Part shown: in pieces, positions 26,480-36,120 of the stretch
Numbering within the stretch: the first letter of the stretch is position 1
How the letters are laid out: the number at the start of each line of letters is the position of its first letter
Assembly: GCF_910585425.1 (NCBI RefSeq)
Contig: NZ_CAJUCP010000007.1
Coordinates: 61,035 to 125,034 of the forward strand
Length of the DNA: 64,000 nucleotides
Direction: 5' to 3'
DNA from: an uncultured Acetatifactor sp.
GTDB taxonomy: Bacteria; Bacillota; Clostridia; Lachnospirales; Lachnospiraceae
The notes under the pieces: model-generated
Told to the model about the DNA's origin: nothing
Databases searched by the model: none
Seen by the model: the letters and a program-made list of their open reading frames with translations, nothing else
Position numbers and translations under genes: made by a program

Positions 26480-29083
26480 TCACGAAATATTTTCCTCAGT
26501 GCTGCCCGATTCCAGGATTTCTTCCGATTGATTGGCCTCTTCCCCTGACATCTCTTCCTCCGGCAGCTCTTCCATGTCCTCCATGGCGTCCTCCGGATTA
26601 TCGAACTCCTGCTCCCCGTCGGAAATCCTCTCCCTGACCTTGGCAATCTTCGCTATCCTGACGCCCTCCTCCAGGTCCATCAGCTTCACACCGGAGGTGA
26701 TTCTGCTCAAAGTGGAGATATCCTGCATCCTTATCTGGATGATGATGCCCTCGGTGGTGATCATCATGATCTCATTCTCGTCATTGACGGCCTTGATGCC
26801 CACCACGTTTCCGGTCTTCTCGGTGATTTTATAGCACTTCACGCCTTTGCCGCCACGGTTCTGTACCGTAAATTCGGTAAGATAAGTGCGTTTTCCCATA
26901 CCGTTCTCCGAGGCGATCAGCAGGGAATCCCCCTGGCTCTGGAGCTGCATGCCGATGATCTCGTCCCCGTCGGACAGGTTCATGCCGATGACGCCCATGG
27001 AGCTCCTGCCCGTGGCCCGCAGATCCGTCTCCCGGAAGCGGATGCACATGCCAAGCCTGGTCACCAGGAATATCTCGCTGTCCTTATCGGTGATCTTCAC
27101 CTCTATCAGCTCGTCGTCATCCTTCAGGATGATGGCTGTGAGGCCCTTCTTGCGGATGTTGGTGAATTCCATCATGGAGGTCTTTTTCACGATGCCCTTC
27201 TTCGTCACCATGAAGAGGTTCTTCTCATTGTCGTACTCCTGGATGGGAATCATGGCCGTAATCTTCTCCTCGGGGGCCAGCTGCAGGAGGTTCACGATGG
27301 CAGTGCCCCTGGCCGTCCTGCCGGCTTCCGGGATTTCGTATGCTTTCAGACGGTACACCCTTCCCAGGCTGGTGAAGAAGTTCAGGTAATGGTGGGTGGT
27401 GGTCATCAGCAGATCCTCGATGTAGTCGTCCTCGATGGTCTGCATGCCCTTGATGCCCTTGCCGCCTCTGTTCTGGGACTTGAAGTTGTCCACGGTCATG
27501 CGCTTGATATAGCCCAGATCCGTCAGGGCAATCACCGTGTTCTCCCTGGGCACCAGATCCTCCATGGAGAAGTCCGTCTCGTCATAGCCGATCTTGCTGC
27601 GCCTGTCGTCCCCGTATTTATCGGAAATCTCGATGATCTCCTTGCGAATCACCCCCAGCAGCAATTTCTCGTCCGCCAGGATCATCTTCAGCTCCCGGAT
27701 GCGGATCTGCAGCTCCTTATGTTCATTCTCAAGCTTCTCCCGCTCCAATCCGGTGAGAGCCCGCAGGCGCATGTCCACGATGGCCTGGGCCTGTGCGTCC
27801 GAGAGCTCGAAGCGCTCCATGAGCCTCTCCTTGGCCATCTGGATGTTCTGGCTGCTGCGGATGATGGATATGACTTCATCTATGAAATCAAGGGCCTTCA
27901 GGAGTCCCTGTACGATATGGTCTCTCTCCTCGGCCTTGTTCAGGTCGTATTTCGTCCTTCTGGTGACCACCTCTTCCTGATGCTGCAGATAGTATCCCAG
28001 CATATCCAGAAGGTTCATGACCTTCGGCTGCTGATCCACCAAAGCCAGCATGATGACGCCGAAGGAGTCCTGGAGCTGGGTGTGCTTGTACAGTTGGTTC
28101 AGAATCACATTGGCATTGGCGTCCTTGCGCAGCTCGATGACCACCCTGACGCCCTCTCTGTTGGACTCGTCCCGGATGTCCGTGATGCCGTCTATCTTTT
28201 TCAGCTTCACCAGCTCCGCTATCTTGATGATCAGGTTGGCCTTGTTCACCATGTAGGGAAGCTCCGTGGCGATAATCTGGGTCTTGCCGTTCGACAGGGT
28301 CTCGATACTGGTCACGGCCCGCACCACCACCTTGCCACGGCCTGTCCGGTAGGCCTCATTGCAGCCCCTGGTGCCCAGTATCAGCCCCCCTGTGGGGAAG
28401 TCCGGCGCCTTCACGATGGGCAGTATCTCCTCGATGGAGGTTTCCCTGTTCTCCTCCACCTTGTTGTCGATGATCTTTACAATCACACTGACGATTTCCC
28501 GTAGATTATGTGGCGGTATATTGGTCGCCATGCCCACGGCGATGCCTATGGTTCCGTTCACCAGCAGGTTGGGATAGCGGCTGGGCAGCACCACAGGCTC
28601 CTTCTCCGTATCGTCGAAGTTGGGGTCGAAGTCCACTGTGTCCTTGTTGATGTCCGCCAGAAGCTCCATTGAGATCTTGGACAGCCTGGCCTCGGTGTAA
28701 CGCATGGCGGCGGCGCCGTCCCCGTCCATGGAGCCGAAGTTCCCGTGGCCGTCCACCAGAGGATACCTGGTAGACCAATCCTGGGCCATGTTCACCAGCG
28801 CGCCGTAGATGGAGCTGTCCCCGTGGGGATGGTATTTACCCATGGTATCACCGACGATACGGGCGCTTTTCCTGTGGGGCTTGTCAGGGCCGTTGTTGAG
28901 CTCGATCATGGAATAGAGCACCCGCCGCTGGACGGGCTTTAGGCCGTCCCTTACATCCGGAAGGGCCCGGGATGCAATGACGCTCATGGCGTAGTCAATA
29001 AAGAATGACTCCATCCTCTCTTTCAGGTCTACTTCCTGAACCTTGTCATGTTCCGGAGCCTTGTCAAAAATGTCGTCGTTCAT
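26480..29083 (-). CDS. gyrA: DNA gyrase subunit A
   Basis: An 867-residue GyrA. The winged-helix catalytic domain carries the quinolone-resistance-determining region GKYHPHGDSSIYGALVNMAQ and the active-site Tyr in WSTRYPLVDGHGN-type context with AAAMRYTEARL. The C-terminal beta-pinwheel has the GyrA-box region, seen here as QNRGGKG. It is the breakage-reunion subunit of gyrase, paired with gyrB just upstream (38 bases). The quinolone positions read DSSIYGA, with Ser at the usual position 83 site, so no classical resistance substitution is visible. Confidence 0.97.
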   Translation of the reverse strand: MNDDIFDKAPEHDKVQEVDLKERMESFFIDYAMSVIASRALPDVRDGLKPVQRRVLYSMIELNNGPDKPHRKSARIVGDTMGKYHPHGDSSIYGALVNMAQDWSTRYPLVDGHGNFGSMDGDGAAAMRYTEARLSKISMELLADINKDTVDFDPNFDDTEKEPVVLPSRYPNLLVNGTIGIAVGMATNIPPHNLREIVSVIVKIIDNKVEENRETSIEEILPIVKAPDFPTGGLILGTRGCNEAYRTGRGKVVVRAVTSIETLSNGKTQIIATELPYMVNKANLIIKIAELVKLKKIDGITDIRDESNREGVRVVIELRKDANANVILNQLYKHTQLQDSFGVIMLALVDQQPKVMNLLDMLGYYLQHQEEVVTRRTKYDLNKAEERDHIVQGLLKALDFIDEVISIIRSSQNIQMAKERLMERFELSDAQAQAIVDMRLRALTGLEREKLENEHKELQIRIRELKMILADEKLLLGVIRKEIIEISDKYGDDRRSKIGYDETDFSMEDLVPRENTVIALTDLGYIKRMTVDNFKSQNRGGKGIKGMQTIEDDYIEDLLMTTTHHYLNFFTSLGRVYRLKAYEIPEAGRTARGTAIVNLLQLAPEEKITAMIPIQEYDNEKNLFMVTKKGIVKKTSMMEFTNIRKKGLTAIILKDDDELIEVKITDKDSEIFLVTRLGMCIRFRETDLRATGRSSMGVIGMNLSDGDEIIGMQLQSQGDSLLIASENGMGKRTYLTEFTVQNRGGKGVKCYKITEKTGNVVGIKAVNDENEIMMITTEGIIIQIRMQDISTLSRITSGVKLMDLEEGVRIAKIAKVRERISDGEQEFDNPEDAMEDMEELPEEEMSGEEANQSEEILESGSTEENIS

Positions 29084-29121
29084 CTTTTCCCTCTCTTACT
29101 TTGTGCGTTATGTCAGCGATA

Positions 29122-31215
29122 TCAGCCGATGGTGTCGAGATTCTTCACATATTTGGCGTTCTCCTCGATGAATTCCCGCCTGGGCTCCACCTTGTCCCCC
29201 ATGAGGGTGGTAAAGGTCAGGTCAAGCTCGGACTGCATCTCCTCGTCATAATTCACCCGCAGGAGAATCCTCCTGGCGGGATCCATGGTGGTCTCCCAGA
29301 GCTGCTCCGCGTCCATCTCCCCCAGTCCCTTGTAGCGCTGTATCTTGTTGTTCTGATCCCTGCCCACCTCCAGGAGGATGCCGTCCAGCTCCTCGTCGCT
29401 GTAGGCGTACCAGATCTTCTTGTTCTTCTCAAGCTTGTACAGAGGGGGCTTTGCCAGGTACACATGTCCCTCCCTGATCAGATCCGGCATGAAGCGGTAG
29501 ATGAAGGTCAGCAGCAAGGTGCTGATATGGGCCCCGTCCACGTCCGCGTCCGTCATCAGGATAATCTTATCGTATCTGAGTTTGGAAATGTCGAAATCAT
29601 CGTGTATTCCTGTGCCGAAAGCCGTAATCATGGCTCTGATCTCCGCGTTGGCGTATATCTTGTCCAGCCTGGCCTTCTCCACGTTGAGGATCTTGCCCCG
29701 CAGGGGCAGGATGGCCTGGGTGGCTCTGGCTCTGGCGGTCTTTGCGCTGCCTCCGGCGGAATCCCCCTCCACGATGTAGATCTCGCAGTTCTTGGGATCC
29801 TTGTCGGAGCAGTCCGCCAGCTTTCCGGGAAGGGCCATGCCGTCTAAGGCGGTCTTCCTCCTGGTGAGATCCCTGGCCTTCCTGGCGGCCTCCCTGGCCC
29901 TCTGTGCCAGGATGGACTTCTCGCAGATGGTCTTCGCAACCGAGGGGTTCAGCTCCAGGAAATAGGTGAGCTGCTCGCTGACGATGCTGTCCACCGCCCC
30001 TCTGGCCTCACTGTTGCCCAGCTTCTGCTTGGTCTGACCCTCGAACTGGGGATCCTCTATCTTCACGCTGATGATGGCCGTGAGCCCCTCTCTGATGTCC
30101 TCGCCGGAGAGGTTGGGCTCGCTGTCCTTCAAAAGCTTGGCATTCCTGGCGTAATCGTTGAAGGTCTTCGTGAGGGAGTTGCGGAATCCCTGTAGATGGG
30201 TGCCGCCCTCCGGGGTGTTGATATTGTTCACGAAGCTGAACACGCTCTCGTTGAAGGAATCATTGTGCTGGAAGGACACCTCCACGTACACCTGGTTCTT
30301 CTGTCCCTCGAAGTACATGATATTTTCATACAAAGGTGTCTTGTTCTTGTTCAGATAGGAGACGAACTCCTTGATGCCGCCCTCATAGCAGAATTCGGCA
30401 TATTTCTTTTTCTTCTTTTTCTCTGCCTTCTCCGCCGCCTGGGGTATCTGAATCCCTTCCTCCCCGCCGGACTGCTCCTCTCTGTCGGCCTGGGCCCGCT
30501 GGAGCAGTTCGTTGATCTGGGCGTTCTCGTGGCTGCCGATCTCCTCCCTGTCCTCCCGCTCGTCCCGCAGGATGATCCGCAGGCCCTTGGTCAGGAAGGC
30601 CATCTCACGGAGTCTTATCTTCAAAGTGTCGTAATCAAATTCCGTGGTCTCCGTGAAAATGGTATCGTCCGGCCGGAAGGTGATCTTAGATCCTGTCTTC
30701 TCCTTCTCACAGGTGCCGATCTCCTTCAGGGGATAGCAGACCTTCCCACGCTCATAGCGCTGCTTGTAGATCTTGCCGTCCTGGCAGATTTCCACCTCCA
30801 GCCACTCGGACAGGGCGTTCACCACGGAAGCGCCCACGCCGTGGAGGCCTCCTGAGACCTTGTATCCCCCGCCGCCGAACTTTCCCCCCGCATGGAGGAT
30901 CGTGAACACCACCTCCACGGCAGGAATCCCCGCCTTATGGTTGATCCCCACGGGAATGCCCCGGCCATTGTCGATGACAGTGACGGAATTTCCCTCGTGG
31001 ATGGTCACATCGATGGTATCGCACACGCCGGCCAGAGCCTCGTCCACCGCATTGTCCACGATTTCATACACCAGGTGGTGCAGGCCTCTGCTGGAAGTGC
31101 TGCCGATGTACATGCCGGGACGTTTCCTGACTGCCTCCAGCCCCTCCAGGATCTGGATCTGATCCGCCCCGTACTCATTCTCTACCGCCGTGTTGTTCCT
31201 GATTTCTTCACTCAT
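29122..31215 (-). CDS. gyrB: DNA gyrase subunit B with charged insertion
   Basis: A 697-residue GyrB. The GHKL ATPase has DNAVDEALAG, DNGRGIPVG and GGLHGVGASVVNALS. The TOPRIM part has IVEGDSAGGSAKTARARATQ, PLRGKILNVEKA and DADVDGAHI. It is 50-60 residues longer than usual, due to an insertion of charged sequence with Lys and Glu runs around residues 221-271, just before YEGGIKEFV. It forms the A2B2 gyrase with gyrA downstream. Operon order recF-gyrB-gyrA is standard for the origin. Confidence 0.97.
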   Translation of the reverse strand: MSEEIRNNTAVENEYGADQIQILEGLEAVRKRPGMYIGSTSSRGLHHLVYEIVDNAVDEALAGVCDTIDVTIHEGNSVTVIDNGRGIPVGINHKAGIPAVEVVFTILHAGGKFGGGGYKVSGGLHGVGASVVNALSEWLEVEICQDGKIYKQRYERGKVCYPLKEIGTCEKEKTGSKITFRPDDTIFTETTEFDYDTLKIRLREMAFLTKGLRIILRDEREDREEIGSHENAQINELLQRAQADREEQSGGEEGIQIPQAAEKAEKKKKKKYAEFCYEGGIKEFVSYLNKNKTPLYENIMYFEGQKNQVYVEVSFQHNDSFNESVFSFVNNINTPEGGTHLQGFRNSLTKTFNDYARNAKLLKDSEPNLSGEDIREGLTAIISVKIEDPQFEGQTKQKLGNSEARGAVDSIVSEQLTYFLELNPSVAKTICEKSILAQRAREAARKARDLTRRKTALDGMALPGKLADCSDKDPKNCEIYIVEGDSAGGSAKTARARATQAILPLRGKILNVEKARLDKIYANAEIRAMITAFGTGIHDDFDISKLRYDKIILMTDADVDGAHISTLLLTFIYRFMPDLIREGHVYLAKPPLYKLEKNKKIWYAYSDEELDGILLEVGRDQNNKIQRYKGLGEMDAEQLWETTMDPARRILLRVNYDEEMQSELDLTFTTLMGDKVEPRREFIEENAKYVKNLDTIG

Positions 31216-31280
31216 GAATTGTCCGTCCCTCTTTCCATATTCGCTGTCGCGGAGGAAGCATCCCCTGGCACCGGCTTTCC

Positions 31281-32372
31281 TTACACGCCGTTCATGCAGG
31301 CGACTGTCCCCTCCGACACCTGATAGACCTTATTTATCTCAAACCTGTGCTTCACGAACTCGTCCAGACCGGTACAGGTGATGATGGTCTGGATGTCTCC
31401 GATGCTGCCCAGCAGATAGTTCTGCCTGTTGGAATCCAGCTCCGAGAGCACGTCGTCCAGCAGGAGTATGGGCGCATCTTTTGCAATCTTCTTCACAAGC
31501 TCTATCTCCGAAAGCTTCAGGGACAATGCAGCAGTCCTCTGCTGCCCCTGGGAGCCGAACCTCCTGATATCGATATCTCCTATGATAAACGAAAAATCGT
31601 CTCTATGCGGTCCAACGGACGTCATCTTTGCCCGTATATCCCTGTCCTGATTGGCTCTCAGCTTCTCCTCAAAGTCCTCCGCCTCCACGTCAGGCTCATA
31701 GTGGACGGCGAGCTCCTCCCTGTCCCCGGAGAGCTTCCTGTGGATGCCGTATATGATTTCGTTGAGCTGCTCCCCGAACAGCTTCCTGCGCTGGATGATC
31801 TTGCTGCCGAAGGATGCCAGCTGCATGTCCCAGACGCTAAGGGTCTCCTTTAAGTCCGGGTTCAGGTACATGTCCTTTAAGAGCTTGTTGCGCTGGTTGA
31901 CTATCCTGTTGTAGTGGTTCAGGTTATAGAGATAGAGGCTGTCAAGCTGGCAGAGCTCCATGTCCACGAACCTCCTGCGCTCCGCCGGGCCGTTCTTGAT
32001 AATCCCCAGGTCCTCCGGGGAGAAGAAGACCACATTGCACAGCCCCATCAGATCCGCCGCTTTCTTGATTTTCTGCCCGTCTATGGCGATGCCCTTGGAT
32101 TTGGACTTGCGAAGGTGCATGTCCACCCTGGTCTCCACAGCCTCTTTCTCCAGATAGGTCCGTATATGGGCCTCCTCTTTGCCGAATGCCACGATCTCCC
32201 TGTCCTTTGCCCCTCTGTGGGACTTGGTGGTGGCCGCCACGAAGATGGCCTCCAGGATATTGGTCTTGCCCTGGGCATTGTCCCCGTACAGGATGTTGGT
32301 GCCGCGGTCGAACTCCAGGGAAAGGCAGCCGTAATTCCTGTAATCCGCCAGCTCTATCGATTTTATGATCAT
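31281..32372 (-). CDS. recF: DNA replication and repair protein RecF
   Basis: A 363-residue RecF. It starts MIIKSIELADYRNYGCLSLE and has the Walker A GDNAQGKTNILEAI, the signature SQGQQRTAALSLKLSE (as FGSQGQQRT) and Walker B PILLLDDVLSELD. The longer open frame upstream is out-of-frame shadow of yaaA, so ATG 32372 is used. RecF loads RecA with RecO and RecR at gapped DNA. It sits 14 bases after yaaA, in the dnaA-dnaN-yaaA-recF-gyrB-gyrA series. Confidence 0.96.
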   Translation of the reverse strand: MIIKSIELADYRNYGCLSLEFDRGTNILYGDNAQGKTNILEAIFVAATTKSHRGAKDREIVAFGKEEAHIRTYLEKEAVETRVDMHLRKSKSKGIAIDGQKIKKAADLMGLCNVVFFSPEDLGIIKNGPAERRRFVDMELCQLDSLYLYNLNHYNRIVNQRNKLLKDMYLNPDLKETLSVWDMQLASFGSKIIQRRKLFGEQLNEIIYGIHRKLSGDREELAVHYEPDVEAEDFEEKLRANQDRDIRAKMTSVGPHRDDFSFIIGDIDIRRFGSQGQQRTAALSLKLSEIELVKKIAKDAPILLLDDVLSELDSNRQNYLLGSIGDIQTIITCTGLDEFVKHRFEINKVYQVSEGTVACMNGV

Positions 32373-32386
32373 CTCTGTGCCCGTCT

Positions 32387-32596
32387 CTACGCTTCTATTT
32401 TGACCGTTTCGCCATTGTATTCCACCATGTCCCCGGCCTCCAGCTTCTTCCCGCGCCTGGTGTCCACTTCCCCGTTGACCCGGACCAGGCCCTCCTGGAC
32501 CACATACTTGGCCTCCGCCCCGGATTCCACCAGGTTCGCTATCTTCAGCGCCTGTCCCAGCTTGATGTATCCATCTTTCAGATGTATGACTTCCAC
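32387..32596 (-). CDS. yaaA: S4-domain RNA-binding protein YaaA/RlbA
   Basis: A 69-residue S4-like protein starting MEVIHLKDGYIKLGQALKIA and containing GLVRVNGEVDTRRGKKL. It matches YaaA (RlbA) found between dnaN and recF in Firmicutes. It probably binds RNA or a ribosomal precursor. The recF gene follows 14 bases later. It is short and easily missed, but its position is diagnostic. Confidence 0.93.
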   Translation of the reverse strand: MEVIHLKDGYIKLGQALKIANLVESGAEAKYVVQEGLVRVNGEVDTRRGKKLEAGDMVEYNGETVKIEA

Positions 32597-32628
32597 GTTG
32601 CACCCTCCCTCTTAAGCCTTCCCGATCC

Positions 32629-33744
32629 TCAGCGCCCGTAGTTCGCCACCAGGCTCACGGGAAGTATCAGGTAGATATAGCTCTCCTCCTCGTTCTTGAT
32701 GAAGCAGGGGGCCTTTGGATTCACCATATAGAGGTCCACCTCCTCGTCGTCGATCACCCGGAGCGCGTCTATCAGGAACTTGGGGTTGAATCCGATCATC
32801 AGATCCCTGCCCTGCTTCTCGATGTCGATCTCCTCCTTCATGCTGCCTAAGGCGGAATCGATCTTCAGCTCCATGCCCTCATCCGAGATATTGATGACGA
32901 TGGGCTTTCGGTCTCCCTCCCTGGTGAGCAGGGTGGCCCTGTCGATACAATTCAGGAGCTCCTTCTTGTTCACCCTCACCTTCGTCTCATAGTCCCCGGA
33001 GAGCATCCTGTCGATGCTGAAATACTCCCCCTCGATCAGCCTGGATACGACTACAGTGTTGTCGAATTCGAACACGATATGCTTGTCCGTAAAGTATACC
33101 GTCAGATCGCTGTCCGCGCCCCCGGGCAGGATCTTGCTCACCTCGTTCAGGGTCTTCCCGGGCACGATGACCTTTTTATGCTCATAAATCTCCCGGAGCG
33201 AGATCTTCCGGATAGAGATGCGGTGTCCGTCCGAGGACACGATCTTCAGCTCGTCGCCGTTTATCTCGAAAAGCTCACCGGTCATCAGCTTGTTGTTGTC
33301 ATTGTCGGAGATGGAGAATATGGTCTGGCGCACCATTTCCTTCAGGGAGAACTGGCTGATGACGATGCTCTCCTCCTTCTCCACCATGGGCAGATAGGAG
33401 AAATCCTCCCCTGACTTCCCCACGATGGTGAACTTCGCCTTCTCACAGGTGATCAAGGTCTTGTAGGAGGCGTCTGTGTCTATGGTGATGAAGCTGTCCG
33501 GAAGCTTCCTGACGATTTCCAGGAAAATCTTCGCGTCCAGGGCGATGACGCCGCTCTCCACGATGTCCCCCTCTATCACTGTCTCTATTCCCATATCCAT
33601 GTCGTTGGCCGTCAGGGTGATGATGCCGCTGCTGGCGTCTATCAGGATGCATTCAAGGATGGACATGGTCGTCTTATTTGGAACAGCCCTGGATACGATC
33701 TGCACACCGTTCAACAGGTTCGATTTGGAACAGACTAATTTCAT
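32629..33744 (-). CDS. dnaN: DNA polymerase III beta subunit (sliding clamp)
   Basis: A 371-residue clamp subunit with three DnaN domains, starting MKLVCSKSNLLNGVQIVSRA. ATG 33744 has AAAGGAG eight bases upstream and a family-typical start; the open frame extends 13 codons further upstream. The C-terminal region contains MIGFNPKFLIDALRVI and ILPVSLVANYGR, the usual clamp C-terminus. It keeps polymerase III on DNA at replication forks. The 33745-34076 stretch between dnaN and dnaA has no gene but carries one degenerate DnaA box (TCATCCACA, 33927-33935) and the repeat described separately. Confidence 0.97.
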   Translation of the reverse strand: MKLVCSKSNLLNGVQIVSRAVPNKTTMSILECILIDASSGIITLTANDMDMGIETVIEGDIVESGVIALDAKIFLEIVRKLPDSFITIDTDASYKTLITCEKAKFTIVGKSGEDFSYLPMVEKEESIVISQFSLKEMVRQTIFSISDNDNNKLMTGELFEINGDELKIVSSDGHRISIRKISLREIYEHKKVIVPGKTLNEVSKILPGGADSDLTVYFTDKHIVFEFDNTVVVSRLIEGEYFSIDRMLSGDYETKVRVNKKELLNCIDRATLLTREGDRKPIVINISDEGMELKIDSALGSMKEEIDIEKQGRDLMIGFNPKFLIDALRVIDDEEVDLYMVNPKAPCFIKNEEESYIYLILPVSLVANYGR

Positions 33745-34039
33745 ATGGATAACTCCTTTCCCGGAACATGGTTCGCAAAACATATAAAAAGATAAAAGGA
33801 ATTCGTAATAACCTTCTTAATAGCTGTTGATAAGTGCATAACCTCATTTATTATACTATTTTTCAGGGAAAAAGGGAATGGATATCTTGCGATTATTTTC
33901 AGAATAACCTGAGAAAAACCATCAGGTCATCCACAGCCCTCAAATCCGCTCTCAAACCCGTCCAAAACTATCAACAGCCTGCCCACATGACAATGTGTTT
34001 AACATTGAGGATAATTCTCATAAAAGGGACATGTTTTAT

Positions 34040-34095
34040 TTAAGAAGGATTTATCTTCAAGAAGGACCTGTCTTCTTTAAGAAGGGTTTATCTTC
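34040..34095 (+). repeat. Three tandem imperfect palindromic repeats over the dnaA stop codon
   Basis: On the plus strand three units of about 17-20 bases follow each other, each beginning AAGAAGG and ending TCTTC (34040-34058, 34059-34075, 34076-34095). Each unit is an imperfect palindrome (GAAG...CTTC). The third overlaps the last codons and stop of dnaA, so the array probably arose by duplication of the gene's 3' end. It may act as an mRNA hairpin or weak terminator. Confidence 0.7.
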
Positions 34096-35408
34096 TTTAT
34101 GATGATGTCCACCTTATTTTTGATATCCTCGTTGACCTCCATCTCCGCGGTGATCTTCTTGACCCCGTGCATGATGGTAGTGTGGTCCTTCTTCGACAGG
34201 AGCTTTCCGATATCCGCATAGGGAGTGGCCGTCAGCTCCCGGCACAGGTACATCACGATCTGCCTGGGCAGAACGTACTCGGAGTTGCGCTTCTTGGAGG
34301 TGATGTCCTCCGGCTTCACCCCGAAATGTTCCGACACGATGTCGATGATCAGGGATGGCGTGACGACCTTGGACTTGTCCGGATAGATGATGTCCTTCAG
34401 GGCCTCCTCCGCCAGATCCAGGGTCACGTCCACCTTGTTCAGCTTTCCCGCCGCCACGATTTTGTTGAATGCCCCCTCCAGATCGCGGATGTTTGACTTG
34501 ATATTGGTGGCGATGTATTTGATGATCTCCTCATTGATCCGCAGGCTGCAGGATTCGGCATTCTTCTTCAGGATCGCCATCCTGGTCTCATAGTCCGGGG
34601 GCTTGATGTCCGCAATCAGGCCCCAGCCGAAACGGGAGCGGAAGCGTTCGTCCAGATTGTCGATGTCCTTGGGCGGCTTGTCCGAGGACAGGACGATCTG
34701 CTTCCTGGCGGCGTGGAGCACATTGAAGGTGTGGAAGAACTCCTCCTGTGTGCTCTCCTTTCCGATGATGAACTGCACATCGTCCACCATGAGCACGTCC
34801 ACCGTCCTGTACTTTTCCCGCAGCTTGGTCATGGAGGCCGCGTTACCGCTTCGGATGGACTCGATGACCTCGTTGGTGAACTCTTCGCTGGTCACGTAGA
34901 GCACCTTCTTCTGGGGATTCTGCTCCAGGATGAAATGGCCGATGGAGTGCATCAGGTGGGTTTTGCCCAGGCCGGGCCCGCCGTAGAGATAGAGGGGGTT
35001 ATAGGTGTCCCCCGGGGATTCCGCCGCCGCCAGGGAGGCGGAATGGGCAAAGCTGTTGCTGCCGCCCACCACGAAGGCATCAAATTTGTACTTGGGGTTC
35101 AGGTGGGCGTTCTCATAGGCGGAGCTGCTCTCCTGGATCTCCTTCGCGTCCTTCTCCATGACGAACTTCACGTCATAGTCATGGTCGAACAGCTCCGTGA
35201 TTGTCACGCGGAAGAAGCTCGCGTACCTGGAGGAGATGTAGTCGAACATATGGGACTGGTTGGCGGGGATGACGATGTTCACTACATCGTTAGCCATGTT
35301 CAGGAACGCCAGCGGCTCCACCCATGTCTTATAGGAGATGTCGGTGAGTTCATATTCCCTTTTGATCTTTTCCTTAATGGCAGTCCAACTGCCTTTGATA
35401 TCATCCAT
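34077..35408 (-). CDS. dnaA: Chromosomal replication initiator DnaA
   Basis: A 443-residue DnaA. Domain I is at residues 1-85, a variable domain II follows, and the AAA+ domain has YGGPGLGKTHLMHSIGHFI (Walker A) and VDVLMVDDVQFI (Walker B). Domain IV contains the DnaA-box binding motif around KDHTTIMHGVKKI. It binds DnaA boxes at oriC and opens the duplex. The gene points away from the oriC region at 35409-35928, and a promoter lies 50 bases upstream. Confidence 0.97.
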   Translation of the reverse strand: MDDIKGSWTAIKEKIKREYELTDISYKTWVEPLAFLNMANDVVNIVIPANQSHMFDYISSRYASFFRVTITELFDHDYDVKFVMEKDAKEIQESSSAYENAHLNPKYKFDAFVVGGSNSFAHSASLAAAESPGDTYNPLYLYGGPGLGKTHLMHSIGHFILEQNPQKKVLYVTSEEFTNEVIESIRSGNAASMTKLREKYRTVDVLMVDDVQFIIGKESTQEEFFHTFNVLHAARKQIVLSSDKPPKDIDNLDERFRSRFGWGLIADIKPPDYETRMAILKKNAESCSLRINEEIIKYIATNIKSNIRDLEGAFNKIVAAGKLNKVDVTLDLAEEALKDIIYPDKSKVVTPSLIIDIVSEHFGVKPEDITSKKRNSEYVLPRQIVMYLCRELTATPYADIGKLLSKKDHTTIMHGVKKITAEMEVNEDIKNKVDIIIKKINPS

Positions 35409-35458
35409 TTTCTGAATATCCTTTCTGAGCGGATCCCCTTCGGAATCCTGATTTTACC

Positions 35459-35487
35459 ATTGTAATATAGATTCCGGCAGATTTCAA
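35459..35487 (-). promoter_or_regulatory. Candidate dnaA promoter
   Basis: On the minus strand TTGAAA and TACAAT are separated by exactly 17 bases, giving a leader of about 50 bases before the dnaA ATG. DnaA boxes lie close upstream (from 35519), so autoregulation by DnaA is plausible. Confidence 0.6.
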
Positions 35488-35518
35488 ATACTAGTTATGA
35501 ACATTCCCATGGATAAAG

Positions 35519-35761
35519 TTATCCACATGGTGTGCATAAATATGTTCATAATTGAGTTATACAGACAGGAATGTGGATAGAAATGTGAATAAGTGGATAA
35601 CTCACGGATAACGGGAAAGCGTGGTGTTTGCTGGATCCGGAAGCCGTTTTCACCGCGGATCTCACAGCGGATCCGCACAGGCCCGAAAATTGTCCACATC
35701 GAATCCACAGTCTGTGGATAACCTTTTTCAGTATATCTGATGTGGATATCTATGTGGAAAA
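35519..35761. other. Origin of replication oriC with a cluster of DnaA boxes
   Basis: Several DnaA-box matches lie between dnaA and rpmH. Exact TTATCCACA occurs at 35519-35527 and its complement TGTGGATAA at 35713-35721. One-mismatch boxes lie at 35572-35580, 35592-35600, 35690-35698, 35741-35749 and 35753-35761. An AT-rich stretch at 35762-35800 (AAAAAAATTTTATG and similar) is a candidate unwinding element. The position between the divergent dnaA and rpmH genes is where the Firmicute origin usually lies. Confidence 0.9.
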
Positions 35762-35814
35762 CCTGTCCTAAAAAAATTTTATGAGGAAAAATAATGGTTT
35801 TTACTGAATTCTCC

Positions 35815-35843
35815 TTGACATTGTCCGGATTTTTTTATACAAT
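35815..35843 (+). promoter_or_regulatory. rpmH promoter
   Basis: TTGACA and TACAAT with a 17-base spacer, about 85 bases upstream of rpmH. It would drive rpmH, rnpA, yidD, yidC and jag. Confidence 0.85.
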
Positions 35844-35928
35844 CAATATGCTATTTTCCTAAAAAAACGTTAGAAAAATATCAGTTGCCTTTCACGAAAA
35901 GGATTAGAGGAAAAGGAGGTGGCTTTCC

Positions 35929-36063
35929 ATGAAGATGACATTTCAGCCCAAAAAGCGTTCACGCAAAAAGGTTCACGGCTTCAGAGCGAGGATGAGCACT
36001 CGCGGCGGAAGAAAAGTGTTAGCGGCCAGACGTGCAAAAGGAAGAAAGAGATTGTCCGCTTAG
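35929..36063 (+). CDS. rpmH: 50S ribosomal protein L34
   Basis: A 44-residue, very basic protein starting MKMTFQPKKRSRKKVHGFRA and ending KGRKRLSA, a full-length L34. It has an AAAAGGAGGTGG ribosome-binding site. It is too short for standard ORF listing. rnpA follows 57 bases later, as in nearly all bacteria. Confidence 0.97.
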   Translation: MKMTFQPKKRSRKKVHGFRARMSTRGGRKVLAARRAKGRKRLSA

Positions 36064-36120
36064 GTCACAGAAATGTGGCCTTTTTCTTTGGAGGATGAGT
36101 AAGAATAGGAAGGAATTCCA

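Noticed and set aside
27389..28504. A 371-codon plus-strand frame opposite gyrA
   Set aside because: Its codons mirror gyrA codon bias, and gyrA is fully intact on the other strand.
33443..33652. Small His/Arg-rich minus-strand frame inside dnaN
   Set aside because: It is an alternate-frame shadow of dnaN with no independent start signal.
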